A DNA stretch of 19,481 nucleotides from CAYFMH01 sp964344165 (GCA_964344165.1 CAYFMH010000026.1:1-19481), one strand, 5' to 3'. Shown: positions 9,260-15,368, numbered from the stretch's first letter. The notes: generated from the sequence alone by a model not told the origin. Made by a program: numbers and translations.

Positions 9260-9268
9260 AATCTACCA
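9260..9268 (-). promoter_or_regulatory. Candidate extended -10 of the giant gene
   Basis: The minus strand reads TGGTAGATT, a TGn extended -10 followed by TAGATT. It would give a leader of about 20 nt before ATG 9232. No -35 box lies at standard distance (TTGAAA is 22 nt upstream). It falls inside one arm of the inverted repeat described separately. Confidence 0.3.
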
Positions 9269-9323
9269 AGTGTGAATTTTAATATTGTTTCAAAGTTTTT
9301 CCAAGAAAATTATCATTTTTTGA

Positions 9324-9351
9324 TTGCCATTTTTTGGAGACTTAGTAGATT
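9324..9351 (+). promoter_or_regulatory. Candidate promoter of the aminotransferase gene
   Basis: TTGCCA (9324-9329), a 16-nt spacer and TAGATT (9346-9351) lie 12 nt before ATG 9364, predicting a leader of only about 5-6 nt. No Shine-Dalgarno sequence exists. The -10 overlaps the right arm of the inverted repeat. Confidence 0.3.
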
Positions 9352-9363
9352 GTCCAAAACAAA

Positions 9364-10269
9364 ATGAATTTAGGAAAACATATCTGGCGAAACGGAAAAT
9401 TAATAAAAATAGATGAAGCTTCTATTTCATTAGTAAATCATGCGCTTCATTATGGGAGTGGTGTTTTTGAAGGAATTCGTTTTTATGAAACAAAAAAAGG
9501 ACCGGCAGTTTTTCGGTTAAATGAGCATATGGAGCGTCTTCACTATTCAGCTTCTATTTTAGAATTAAAAATTCCATATTCTGTAAAAGAATTAAATCAC
9601 GATACCATCACGCTACTCAAAGAAAACAAGTTTGTCTCTGGCTACGTTCGACCTGTTTGCATGTTTGGCGAAGGAAAAATGGGGCTCAATCCACATGGAG
9701 CTGATATTGAAACTTTCATTGCAGCTTGGCCCTGGGGCAAATATCTCTCTGACGATCCGATCACGGTTGGAATCTCCCCTTGGATTCGAATCCATCCAAT
9801 GTCTCTGCAATGTGATGCCAAAATCAACGGACATTATGTAAATTCGATCATGTCCAGCCTCTGGGCTCATCGAAAAGGATACCAAGAAGCGCTTCTTTTA
9901 GACCATGAGAACAACTTGGCAGAAGGTCCGGGAGAGAACCTTTTTTTGGTAAAAGATGAAAAACTCCTAACTCCAAAACTCGGAACCATCCTCGCTGGGA
10001 TCACCCGAAAAACCATTATTGAACTAGCTCAAAAAGAACTCGGATTAGATATCACCGAAACCACGCTCACTCCAGCAGATTTATTTGCAGCTGATGAGGC
10101 CTTTTTTACAGGAACAGCGGCTGAGGTGACAATCATCAAATCAGTCGATGGCAAACAAATTGGAGACCAATCAAATGTAATTTCTGAAAAATTAAAAAAA
10201 TTATACCACGAAGTAATTACTGGAGAACATGAGAAATATGAAGACTGGCTGAGTTATTTGAAAAATTAA
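9364..10269 (+). CDS. ilvE: Branched-chain amino acid aminotransferase
   Basis: PLP-dependent fold-type IV aminotransferase that interconverts leucine, isoleucine and valine with their 2-oxo acids, using 2-oxoglutarate/glutamate. The 301 residues align over the whole length with E. coli IlvE (309). Matches include HALHYGSGVFEGIRFYE near residues 27-43, RLNEHMERL, AAWPWGKYL, AKINGHYVNS with the PLP-binding Lys153, AEGPGENLF and FFTGTAAEVT. No other branched-chain pathway gene is nearby, so in this lineage it may serve amino acid breakdown or salvage. It starts at ATG 9364 with no Shine-Dalgarno and ends in TAA. It is transcribed divergently from the giant surface protein gene and convergently to the next gene. 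The D-amino-acid aminotransferase and aminodeoxychorismate lyase relatives fit less well than IlvE. Confidence 0.95.
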   Translation: MNLGKHIWRNGKLIKIDEASISLVNHALHYGSGVFEGIRFYETKKGPAVFRLNEHMERLHYSASILELKIPYSVKELNHDTITLLKENKFVSGYVRPVCMFGEGKMGLNPHGADIETFIAAWPWGKYLSDDPITVGISPWIRIHPMSLQCDAKINGHYVNSIMSSLWAHRKGYQEALLLDHENNLAEGPGENLFLVKDEKLLTPKLGTILAGITRKTIIELAQKELGLDITETTLTPADLFAADEAFFTGTAAEVTIIKSVDGKQIGDQSNVISEKLKKLYHEVITGEHEKYEDWLSYLKN

Positions 10270-10284
10270 TTTAAGTTATTAGTT

Positions 10285-10314
10285 TTTAGCTGAGCTATTT
10301 AGCTAAATCTTTTT
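10285..10314 (+). terminator. Terminator candidate 1 after the aminotransferase gene
   Basis: TTTAGCT (10285-10291) pairs with AGCTAAA (10301-10307) around a 9-nt loop. It is followed by TCTTTTT. It begins 16 nt beyond the stop codon. The stem is AT-rich. Confidence 0.45.
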
Positions 10315-10326
10315 GATCCGATATTG

Positions 10327-10367
10327 AGCGAAATACTAAAAAGTTTTAAGACTGCTTCGCTTTTTTT
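10327..10367 (+). terminator. Terminator candidate 2 after the aminotransferase gene
   Basis: AGCGAA (10327-10332) pairs with TTCGCT (10356-10361), followed directly by seven T. The loop is long (23 nt). It may act in tandem with the hairpin at 10285. Confidence 0.45.
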
Positions 10368-10381
10368 GTTTTTTAAATACC

Positions 10382-10420
10382 AAAAAAAGATGCCCTTCTC
10401 CTTGTAGGAAAGACGAAGGG
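10382..10420 (-). terminator. Intrinsic terminator of the 2H-phosphoesterase-like gene
   Basis: On the minus strand CCCTTC (10420-10415) pairs with GAAGGG (10398-10393), with a small inner TCC/GGA stem. It is followed by CATC and seven T (10388-10382). It lies about 150 nt past the stop at 10568 and separates two convergent genes. The rest of 10421-10567 is AT-rich with no gene seen. Confidence 0.6.
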
Positions 10421-10567
10421 AAATTTAGTCTTAACTATTGTAATCAAAATTTCTAAAGTCTGCTAGGCAAGGGTTCAAAACAAAAAATCTATTTTTTGTT
10501 CCTCTCCTTTTAACTCCTTCCTAGCGATAAAAAAACTTACAATAAACACCAAAACTACCTCACTTAA

Positions 10568-11233
10568 TCACTTTTTTAAAGAAAAAATTTTTAACACTTC
10601 TTTTTCATAACTTCCCTTGTCATTCCTCGCCTTCCCAAAAACAATTTTTTCAGCTTTCATCTCTGTAAGCGCCAGCTTGCGATCAAATTCCGGAGCACTC
10701 AAAAAATCTGCAGAAGACTTATCTGCGTAGAGCAGAGAGACATGCGGAAAATAATTTTCAAATTGATATTCTGAATACTGGGTAAAAGGAATTGTTTCGC
10801 AGATTTCTTTGTGGAGATCATACAGCGTATCCGTCATATCATATACTTCCCGAAAAACCACATTTGGAAAACAATTTAAATTTCCCAACACCACTTCAAA
10901 ACTTGGTGTTTTTTGGCAGATTTCAGCGAGTGTTTTTTCCATAAATTTCACATCATTCCCCTGGAAGTGAACCCCTAACCGCCCGGGAAGTGCCAGCGTG
11001 ATTTTCATTTCTTTTGCAGAAATCCAGTTCTTTTTTTGTGCGGCAAGACTCTCTAGGCTCAGGCAAACTTCTTTCATTTCTTTTTGAATAGAAGTTGGAA
11101 TCGGAATTTCGATAAAGTACAAAAAGTCTGGATTAGCCTTCCAGGTCTTGGTCCCAAACTTAGGAGAATGCGTGTCCCAGTTTTTTTGAAATCGTTTTTT
11201 TTGAGTGTTAAAATTCATGTTTGTTTTATGCAC
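10568..11233 (-). CDS. 2H-phosphoesterase / 2'-5' RNA ligase-like protein lacking the first motif His
   Basis: The 221-residue protein has the two-lobed layout of the 2H phosphoesterase (LigT-like) superfamily, whose members act on 2'-5' or cyclic phosphate bonds in RNA or nucleotides. The second motif is intact as FPHVSLLY (His164 counted from the GTG). The first, normally H-x-T/S, reads MKITLALPG with Lys77 in place of His. Between them lie FEVVLGNLNCFPNVVF and LHKEICETI, as in the family. Losing one catalytic His should abolish or change phosphodiesterase activity. The first codon (11231-11233) is GTG. ATG at 11218-11216 gives 216 residues (MNFNTQKK) and is the better start. No Shine-Dalgarno. 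Stop is TGA, which argues for the standard genetic code. A strong promoter and a GC-rich leader hairpin lie upstream. Substrate unknown. Confidence 0.72.
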   Translation of the reverse strand: MHKTNMNFNTQKKRFQKNWDTHSPKFGTKTWKANPDFLYFIEIPIPTSIQKEMKEVCLSLESLAAQKKNWISAKEMKITLALPGRLGVHFQGNDVKFMEKTLAEICQKTPSFEVVLGNLNCFPNVVFREVYDMTDTLYDLHKEICETIPFTQYSEYQFENYFPHVSLLYADKSSADFLSAPEFDRKLALTEMKAEKIVFGKARNDKGSYEKEVLKIFSLKK

Positions 11234-11274
11234 GTTAGCGTTAAAAATAAATATTTTGCATAATGCGGCAGATC

Positions 11275-11298
11275 CTCCCGAATACTCGGGATCGGGAG
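11275..11298 (-). promoter_or_regulatory. GC-rich hairpin in the leader of the 2H-like gene
   Basis: CTCCCGA (11275-11281) pairs with TCGGGAG (11292-11298). A competing 6-bp stem, TCCCGA 11276-11281 with TCGGGA 11286-11291, closes on an ATAC loop. The two are mutually exclusive. With the promoter at 11320-11347, both lie in a predicted leader of about 95 nt. GC content stands out in an AT-rich spacer. It could be a regulatory switch or simple leader structure. Confidence 0.4.
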
Positions 11299-11319
11299 AA
11301 GACGTATTTAGGCGGGCGG

Positions 11320-11347
11320 ATTATAAGAGGAAAAAACCAATTTTCAA
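11320..11347 (-). promoter_or_regulatory. Promoter of the 2H-phosphoesterase-like gene
   Basis: On the minus strand TTGAAA (11347-11342), a 16-nt spacer and a perfect TATAAT (11325-11320). The -35 box is contributed by the 30-bp AT-rich repeat at 11339-11368. Transcription would start near 11313. Confidence 0.55.
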
Positions 11348-11368
11348 TTTCTAATTTCTAATTTTCAA
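11339..11368. repeat. 30-bp AT-rich dispersed repeat, copy 1
   Basis: This stretch (AATTTTCAATTTCTAATTTC and ten further bases) recurs base for base at 13466-13495. It contains TTGAAA on its minus strand, which serves as the -35 box of the 2H-like gene promoter. Confidence 0.75.
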
Positions 11369-11440
11369 ACAATATTCAAGGTCCAACTTCTAATTTTTTA
11401 GTTCTACAAGAGTGTTTTGTTTAAATTTTTTTTGTTTTTA

Positions 11441-11500
11441 AAATTGAAAATTAAGTATTAAAAATTGTTTAGAAATTGAAAATTAAGAATTGAAAATTAG
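11441..11500. repeat. AT-rich repeat cluster related to the 30-bp repeat in reverse orientation
   Basis: AAATTGAAAATTAAG occurs at 11441-11455 and again at 11473-11487, spaced 32 bp. A third partial copy (AATTGAAAATTAG) ends at 11500. The core TTGAAAATTA is the reverse complement of the end of the 30-bp repeat. A TTG codon in it opens a longer reading frame into the carB-like gene, but this looks like repeat and not coding DNA. Confidence 0.6.
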
Positions 11501-11542
11501 AAAAACGAAAACCCATAACTGTCTTGCAGTTTTTCGTTTTTC
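11500..11542 (+). promoter_or_regulatory. Long hairpin directly upstream of the carB-like gene
   Basis: GAAAAACGAAAA (11500-11511) pairs with TTTTCGTTTTTC (11531-11542). An inner stem ACTG/CAGT (11518-11521 with 11527-11530) sits around TCTTG. The right side, CAGTTTTTCGTTTTT, is terminator-like. It ends 16 nt before ATG 11559. If transcription starts upstream in the repeat cluster (TTGAAA 11490), the hairpin would be in the leader and could attenuate. Confidence 0.45.
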
Positions 11543-11551
11543 TCCTACAAT
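11524..11551 (+). promoter_or_regulatory. Candidate promoter giving a leaderless carB-like mRNA
   Basis: TTGCAG (11524-11529), a 16-nt spacer and TACAAT (11546-11551) lie 7 nt before ATG 11559. The predicted transcription start falls at or next to the start codon. The same TACAAT-7-ATG arrangement precedes the LCP gene. Confidence 0.4.
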
Positions 11552-11558
11552 CCCTCCG

Positions 11559-13133
11559 ATGTCAAAAAAGAAAAAAATTCTCATCATTGGCTCGGGATCA
11601 TACTGTATCGGAAGCTCGGTGGAATTTGACTGGTGCGGAGTTCAAGTTTTGCGAACTCTTCGCAAGCTTGGACATGAGACCGTTTTTATCAACTCTAATC
11701 CGGAGACGGTCTCCACCGATTTCGATGAATGTGATCGACTGTACTTCGAAGAACTGACCGTAGAACGGGTTCTCGACGTTTGTGACAAAGAAAATCCTGC
11801 CGGAGTTATCTTTTCTACCGGAGGCCAGGTGGCTCAAAACATGGTCATGGAACTCGAAAAAGCTGGCATTCCACTTCTCGGAACATCTGTTTATTCAATC
11901 GAAGCCTGTGAGGATCGAGGGAAGTTCTCTGCTCTTTGTGATGAACTAGATATTGATCAACCAGGGTGGAACAGCTTTTCTCGACTAGAAGATGCTTATG
12001 ACTTTGCGGAAAAAGTAAGATATCCCGTTTTGGTTCGACCAAGTTTTGTCCTCTCGGGGGCCGCCATGGCAATTGCTACGTGTGAGGATTCGCTTAAAAA
12101 ATTCCTCGAAACAGCCATCGGAACCTCTCGAGCAGCGGTGGTAATCTCCAAATTTGAAGAAAATGCTAAAGAAATTGAATTTGATGGGGTTGCCCAAAAT
12201 GGAGAAATTATCTGTTCGGCGATCTCTGAACACGTCGAAAATGCCGGGACTCACTCGGGAGATGCAACCATCATTTTACCCCCTCAGAACCTCTATCTCG
12301 AGACAGTGCGAAGGGTTCGCAAAACAGCCCAGCACCTCGCAAAAAAACTAAATATCTCTGGGCCTTTTAATATTCAATTTCTCGCGAGAGAAAACGAAAT
12401 CAAAGTCATCGAATGTAATTTGCGAGCCTCTCGTTCTTTCCCTTTTGTTTCCAAAGTCTTGGGACAAAATTTCATTGAGATCGCTACTCGGATCTGGCTA
12501 GGAGAGACAATCGAACCACAAGAAAAAAACCCTCTCGAGATTCAAGCGGTAGGAGTAAAAGCCGCGCAATTTTCTTTTTCTCGGCTCAAGGGAGCCGACC
12601 CTATCCTAGGGGTAGAGATGAGTTCGACGGGAGAGGTGGCCTGCTTCGGAGAAACCGCAGAAGAAGCGTTTCTCAAAAGTCTGATCTCTGTTGGGTTTGT
12701 TATGCCGCCAAAAAATTCCAAGATCCTTGTGACGATTGGAAAACTGAAAGAAAAAATCGGTTTTCTTCCCGTTGCAAAGAAACTGCAAAAACTCGGATTT
12801 ACTTTTGTAGGAACAGAAAATACTTCAAAATTTCTAAAAGAAAATGATATTGAATGCGAAACAGTGTATAAAATCTCTTCTGGACGCCATCCAAATGTTA
12901 CTGATCTGATAGAAGAAAAGTCAGTTTCATTGGTGATCAACACCGCCAATAAATTTTCTCACGAAGAAATCTCGGATGGATATCTCATCCGAAGGAAAAC
13001 CGTCGATCGAAATATTCCGTTGGTGACGAACCTTCAGATTGCAAAACTACTCGCCAAAAGCCTCGAAAAATACCCAGACATTTCTCGTTTGGAAGTGTTG
13101 AGTTATGAAGAAAGAGCCAAAAAAGAATACTGA
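11559..13133 (+). CDS. carB: CAD-type carbamoyl-phosphate synthase, free-standing C-terminal synthetase half
   Basis: The 524 residues equal the second half of the CarB large subunit (about 1070), which phosphorylates carbamate to carbamoyl phosphate for pyrimidine and arginine synthesis. Order: preATP-grasp domain (GSGSYCIGSSVEFDW, 11-25; NPETVSTDFDECDRLYFE), ATP-grasp domain (VRPSFVLSGAAM, ISEHVENAGTHSGDAT, VIECNLRASRSFPFVSK), linker (QFSFSRLKGADPILGVEM), then an MGS regulatory domain from about 387 (VTIGKLKEK, SGRHPNVTDLI, LVINTANK). The wording is that of the CAD/Bacteroidetes-type enzyme (VYRIGSSVEFDWC, PFNLQ, SRLAGAD) and not the E. coli type (PNRIGQGIEFDY). Cys16 replaces the usual Arg of xxRIG. 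No carA or N-terminal half is in the window. It may pair with a separately encoded half or work as an ammonia-using homodimer. ATG 11559 is chosen over an upstream TTG (11490) lying in AT-rich repeats. Stop is TGA. Confidence 0.88.
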   Translation: MSKKKKILIIGSGSYCIGSSVEFDWCGVQVLRTLRKLGHETVFINSNPETVSTDFDECDRLYFEELTVERVLDVCDKENPAGVIFSTGGQVAQNMVMELEKAGIPLLGTSVYSIEACEDRGKFSALCDELDIDQPGWNSFSRLEDAYDFAEKVRYPVLVRPSFVLSGAAMAIATCEDSLKKFLETAIGTSRAAVVISKFEENAKEIEFDGVAQNGEIICSAISEHVENAGTHSGDATIILPPQNLYLETVRRVRKTAQHLAKKLNISGPFNIQFLARENEIKVIECNLRASRSFPFVSKVLGQNFIEIATRIWLGETIEPQEKNPLEIQAVGVKAAQFSFSRLKGADPILGVEMSSTGEVACFGETAEEAFLKSLISVGFVMPPKNSKILVTIGKLKEKIGFLPVAKKLQKLGFTFVGTENTSKFLKENDIECETVYKISSGRHPNVTDLIEEKSVSLVINTANKFSHEEISDGYLIRRKTVDRNIPLVTNLQIAKLLAKSLEKYPDISRLEVLSYEERAKKEY

Positions 13134-13212
13134 AGTTCAATTTAAAATTAAAAATGCAAAACTCAAAACTTTGGATTTTTAAAACTAAGAACTAAAAACT
13201 AATCACTAAAAT

Positions 13213-13437
13213 CTACTTTTCGTACCGCACAAAAGGCAAAAGCCCCATAATTCGCGCTTTTTTGATCGCAGAAGCTAATTGTTTTTGCATTTTTAGGCTC
13301 ACTCCGGTGTGAAAACGACTCTGAATTGATCGATAATAAGTAATGTATTGAGCAAGTAAGGCTGGATCTTTGTAATCAATGTAGGTAATTCCAGCTTTTT
13401 GAAACGGGCAGATAAACTTTTTTGGCTTTGGAGGCAT
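13213..13437 (-). CDS. rpsR: 30S ribosomal protein bS18
   Basis: The 74-residue small-subunit protein binds bS6 and the central domain of 16S rRNA on the platform. The signature is complete: KKFICPFQKAG, ITYIDYKDPALLAQYIT, SRFHTGVSLKMQKQLASAIKKARIMGLLPFV. Length matches E. coli S18 (75). It starts at ATG 13437 and ends in TAG. It follows rpsF on the same strand, 104 nt downstream. The usual ssb gene between them is missing and the spacer instead carries the 30-bp AT repeat. A 7-bp perfect hairpin (13440-13454) sits just before the start codon, which lacks a Shine-Dalgarno. No clear terminator is seen in the 79 nt before the convergent carB-like gene. Confidence 0.95.
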   Translation of the reverse strand: MPPKPKKFICPFQKAGITYIDYKDPALLAQYITYYRSIQSRFHTGVSLKMQKQLASAIKKARIMGLLPFVRYEK

Positions 13438-13439
13438 TT

Positions 13440-13454
13440 TTCTTAATTTAAGAA
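13440..13454 (-). promoter_or_regulatory. Hairpin abutting the rpsR start codon
   Basis: TTCTTAA (13440-13446) and TTAAGAA (13448-13454) form a perfect 7-bp inverted repeat with a single central base. It ends 3 nt from the rpsR ATG. It could hinder or guide initiation. It is AT-rich and possibly fortuitous. Confidence 0.3.
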
Positions 13455-13465
13455 GTAATTTTATA

Positions 13466-13495
13466 AATTTTCAATTTCTAATTTCTAATTTTCAA
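13466..13495. repeat. 30-bp AT-rich dispersed repeat, copy 2
   Basis: Identical to 11339-11368 over all 30 bases, in the same orientation, about 2.1 kb away. It occupies the rpsF-rpsR spacer where many bacteria encode ssb. Confidence 0.75.
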
Positions 13496-13541
13496 TTATG
13501 GAATAATCTATTTGCTATTTACTCGCTAACTTGTCATCTAC

Positions 13542-14105
13542 TTAGAGATCAAGAGAAGAATCATTGATGATGTCATCGAGTTTTTTGTCCACATCATCTT
13601 TTTTGGCTACCTTTTTAGTTTCTTTTGGTGCTGCTTCTGACTTTTCTTCTGCTTTCTTGTTATCAGCCACAGTTTTTATTGTAGAAAGCTTTTCTCTTCC
13701 AGAAGGAGTTGTTTCCTTTGCCTCCTTTTTTTCTTCGACTACTTTTTGGCTTTTTCGTTCTTTTTCATACTTAGCTTGAAGATCAGCATATTTTGTCGGA
13801 GCTGGTGCCTTCAGATCTACGGTTGAAACCAAAAATCTGAGTATTTTGTTATCCAAATTCCAGTCTTTTTTTAGCTCTTCTAATTTTATAGGATCAATCT
13901 CAAACTGAGCCACAAAATAATACCCCCATTTTTGCTTTTTTATCATGTAGGCAAATCCTCGTGCCCCCCAGAGATCCTCGAAGGTGATATTTCCCCCAGC
14001 TTCTTTGATCCGTCCTGTGACGGAAGATCCAGTTTGTTTGCTTACCTCTGATTCTTTGAGTTCATTGGTAAAAATGACCATTATTTCGTACTTTTTCATT
14101 GGCAA
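13542..14105 (-). CDS. rpsF: 30S ribosomal protein bS6 with long charged C-terminal extension
   Basis: bS6 binds 16S rRNA together with bS18. The first 95 or so residues are a normal S6: MKKYEIMVIFTNEL at the start, then NITFEDLWGARGFAYMIKKQ, WGYYFVAQFEI and ILRFLVSTVD. About 90 further residues are rich in Lys, Glu, Ala and Asp, low in complexity and probably unstructured or helical, ending in DDIINDSSLDL. E. coli S6 is 131-135 residues. The first codon (14103-14105) is TTG; ATG at 14099-14097 gives MKKYEI, the standard S6 start, and 185 residues. TATACT lies 7 nt before this ATG. It is the first gene of a two-gene unit with rpsR. Confidence 0.93.
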   Translation of the reverse strand: MPMKKYEIMVIFTNELKESEVSKQTGSSVTGRIKEAGGNITFEDLWGARGFAYMIKKQKWGYYFVAQFEIDPIKLEELKKDWNLDNKILRFLVSTVDLKAPAPTKYADLQAKYEKERKSQKVVEEKKEAKETTPSGREKLSTIKTVADNKKAEEKSEAAPKETKKVAKKDDVDKKLDDIINDSSLDL

Positions 14106-14106
14106 A

Positions 14107-14112
14107 AGTATA
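14107..14112 (-). promoter_or_regulatory. Candidate -10 box of rpsF, leaderless arrangement
   Basis: TATACT on the minus strand is separated by 7 nt from ATG 14099. No good -35 box is visible. The known S6:S18-binding leader RNA would have no room if this promoter is used, and I see no such motif upstream. Confidence 0.4.
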
Positions 14113-14226
14113 TTTTTATGAAAAACGCACCAGACCTTAATTAAAAAAAAGCATTTGGCAAGTCTTTTTTGATGGAAGTTTGAATTTCAAATGCTAAATG
14201 TAGAATGATTTTAATTTAAAATGTGC

Positions 14227-14247
14227 AATTCATAATTCATAATTCAA
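14227..14247. repeat. Short AT-rich tandem repeat
   Basis: AATTCAT occurs at 14227-14233 and 14234-14240, followed by AATTCAA. It lies in the divergent spacer between rpsF and pilT. It resembles the low-complexity style of the other intergenic repeats. Confidence 0.5.
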
Positions 14248-14271
14248 CATTCATAACTCCTTAGTTTGCTC

Positions 14272-14300
14272 TTGTAATTATAGTCCACATCTGGTATAAT
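14272..14300 (+). promoter_or_regulatory. Promoter of the pilT-like gene, predicted leaderless
   Basis: TTGTAA (14272-14277), exactly 17 nt, then TATAAT (14295-14300) with a TGn extension at 14292-14294. ATG 14307 begins 6 nt after the -10 box, at the expected transcription start. Confidence 0.65.
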
Positions 14301-14306
14301 AATCCG

Positions 14307-15365
14307 ATGACATCAAGTATACCTCTCATCCAAAGAATCAAAAAACGCGCTATAAATATGAATGCGTCTGATATATTCTTTTCTTCGGGAAACAAACCAG
14401 CCTGTAAACTTTATGGGAACGTTATCTTTTTTGAAGACGAAGAAGTTCTCGAATCCAGTGATCTAGAGCATTATTTGCTCGAAATTATGAGCGATGAAGA
14501 AAAAAAACACTTCTTGGATAATATGGAAGCGGATTTTTCTTTAAAATCTCCAGGAGACACTCGTTTCCGGGTAAATGCGATTCGACAATTAGATGGAATA
14601 GGAATTTCATTTCGAGTGATCCCAACCAAAATTCCTACTTTTGAAGATCTCAATCTTCCTGACCAACTTCTCAAAGTAGCTGACTATGATTCAGGTCTGG
14701 TTTTAGTCACTGGTTCTATGGGATCAGGAAAGACCACCACCTTGGCCGCAATTTTAAACAAGATCAATCAGAATTCAAAAAAAAGAATAGTTACTATTGA
14801 AGATCCTGTGGAATTTATACATCCTAATCAAAAATCATTAATTGAGCAAAGGGAAATGGGGATTCACACCAAAAGCTTTCATAATTCTTTACGTTCAGCT
14901 CTCCGACAAGGTGCTGATGTAATTTTGTTGGGAGAGCTGCGAGATCTTGAATCAATTGCCTTGGCTATTACAGCTGCAGAGACGGGGACCCTTGTGCTTT
15001 CGACCGTCCACACCAATGGGGCTGCCAATACCGTCAATCGGCTAATTGATGTTTTCCCTTATGATCGGCAAAATCAAATTCAAGCACAATTAGCACAATC
15101 TTTACGAGCCGTCATCTGGCAGACCTTACTCCCTCAAAAAGAAAAAAAAGGACAAATTGCGGCTTTTGAAATGATGTTCCAAAATTATGCAATCTCCAAT
15201 TTGATTCGAGAAGGGAAATCTTACCAGATTAATTCTGTGATAGAGACCAGCCAAGCCGAAGGGATGATCACCATGAAAAAAATGCTCGAATTCCTGGCTA
15301 AAGAAAATTATATCGAAAAAGAATTAATTTATAAGACCGACCCGGCAAATATGCAGGATTTGTAA
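14307..15365 (+). CDS. pilT: PilT-type twitching motility ATPase
   Basis: Hexameric retraction ATPase of type IV pili, acting at the inner face of the membrane. At 352 residues it has PilT length, without the long N-terminal and tetracysteine regions of PilB. An N-terminal ASDIFFSSGNKPACKLYG region (about residues 20-37) matches the PilT start. Then come Walker A GSMGSGKTT (136-144), Asp box VTIEDPVEFIH (Glu165 region), Walker B DVILLGELRD (204-213), the ITAAETGTLVLSTVHTNGAA stretch with His235, and AISNLIREGK near 300, where most PilT proteins have AIRNLIREGK. No pilin or assembly genes are in the window. Start ATG 14307 is fixed by the promoter 6 nt upstream. It ends 3 nt from the stop of the convergent acyltransferase gene. 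Confidence 0.92.
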   Translation: MTSSIPLIQRIKKRAINMNASDIFFSSGNKPACKLYGNVIFFEDEEVLESSDLEHYLLEIMSDEEKKHFLDNMEADFSLKSPGDTRFRVNAIRQLDGIGISFRVIPTKIPTFEDLNLPDQLLKVADYDSGLVLVTGSMGSGKTTTLAAILNKINQNSKKRIVTIEDPVEFIHPNQKSLIEQREMGIHTKSFHNSLRSALRQGADVILLGELRDLESIALAITAAETGTLVLSTVHTNGAANTVNRLIDVFPYDRQNQIQAQLAQSLRAVIWQTLLPQKEKKGQIAAFEMMFQNYAISNLIREGKSYQINSVIETSQAEGMITMKKMLEFLAKENYIEKELIYKTDPANMQDL

Positions 15366-15368
15366 TAT

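Larger units (their letters stand above)
9258..9353. repeat. 13-bp inverted repeat in the divergent promoter region
   Basis: ACAATCTACCAAG (9258-9270) and CTTAGTAGATTGT (9341-9353) are inverted copies matching at 12 of 13 positions. They sit at the two ends of the 131-bp spacer between the divergent giant gene and aminotransferase gene, each close to one start codon. They could be operator sites or promoter elements in matching orientation toward each gene. Confidence 0.5.

Noticed and set aside
11490..11558. N-terminal 23-residue extension of the carB-like protein from TTG 11490
   Set aside because: The TTG lies in AT-rich repeat DNA and a hairpin; the family fold begins right after ATG 11559, which has a -10 box 7 nt upstream.
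10568..13133. UGA read as glycine (Gracilibacteria/Absconditabacteria code)
   Set aside because: TGA ends the 2H-like and carB-like genes exactly where the domain ends, and no long frame contains an internal TGA.
11339..13495. CRISPR array from the AT-rich repeats
   Set aside because: Copies are 2.1 kb apart, very AT-rich, not regularly spaced with unique spacers, and no cas gene is present.
14106..14306. S6:S18-binding leader RNA upstream of rpsF
   Set aside because: I see no suitable stem with a CCG bulge, and the predicted -10 box leaves no room for a leader.
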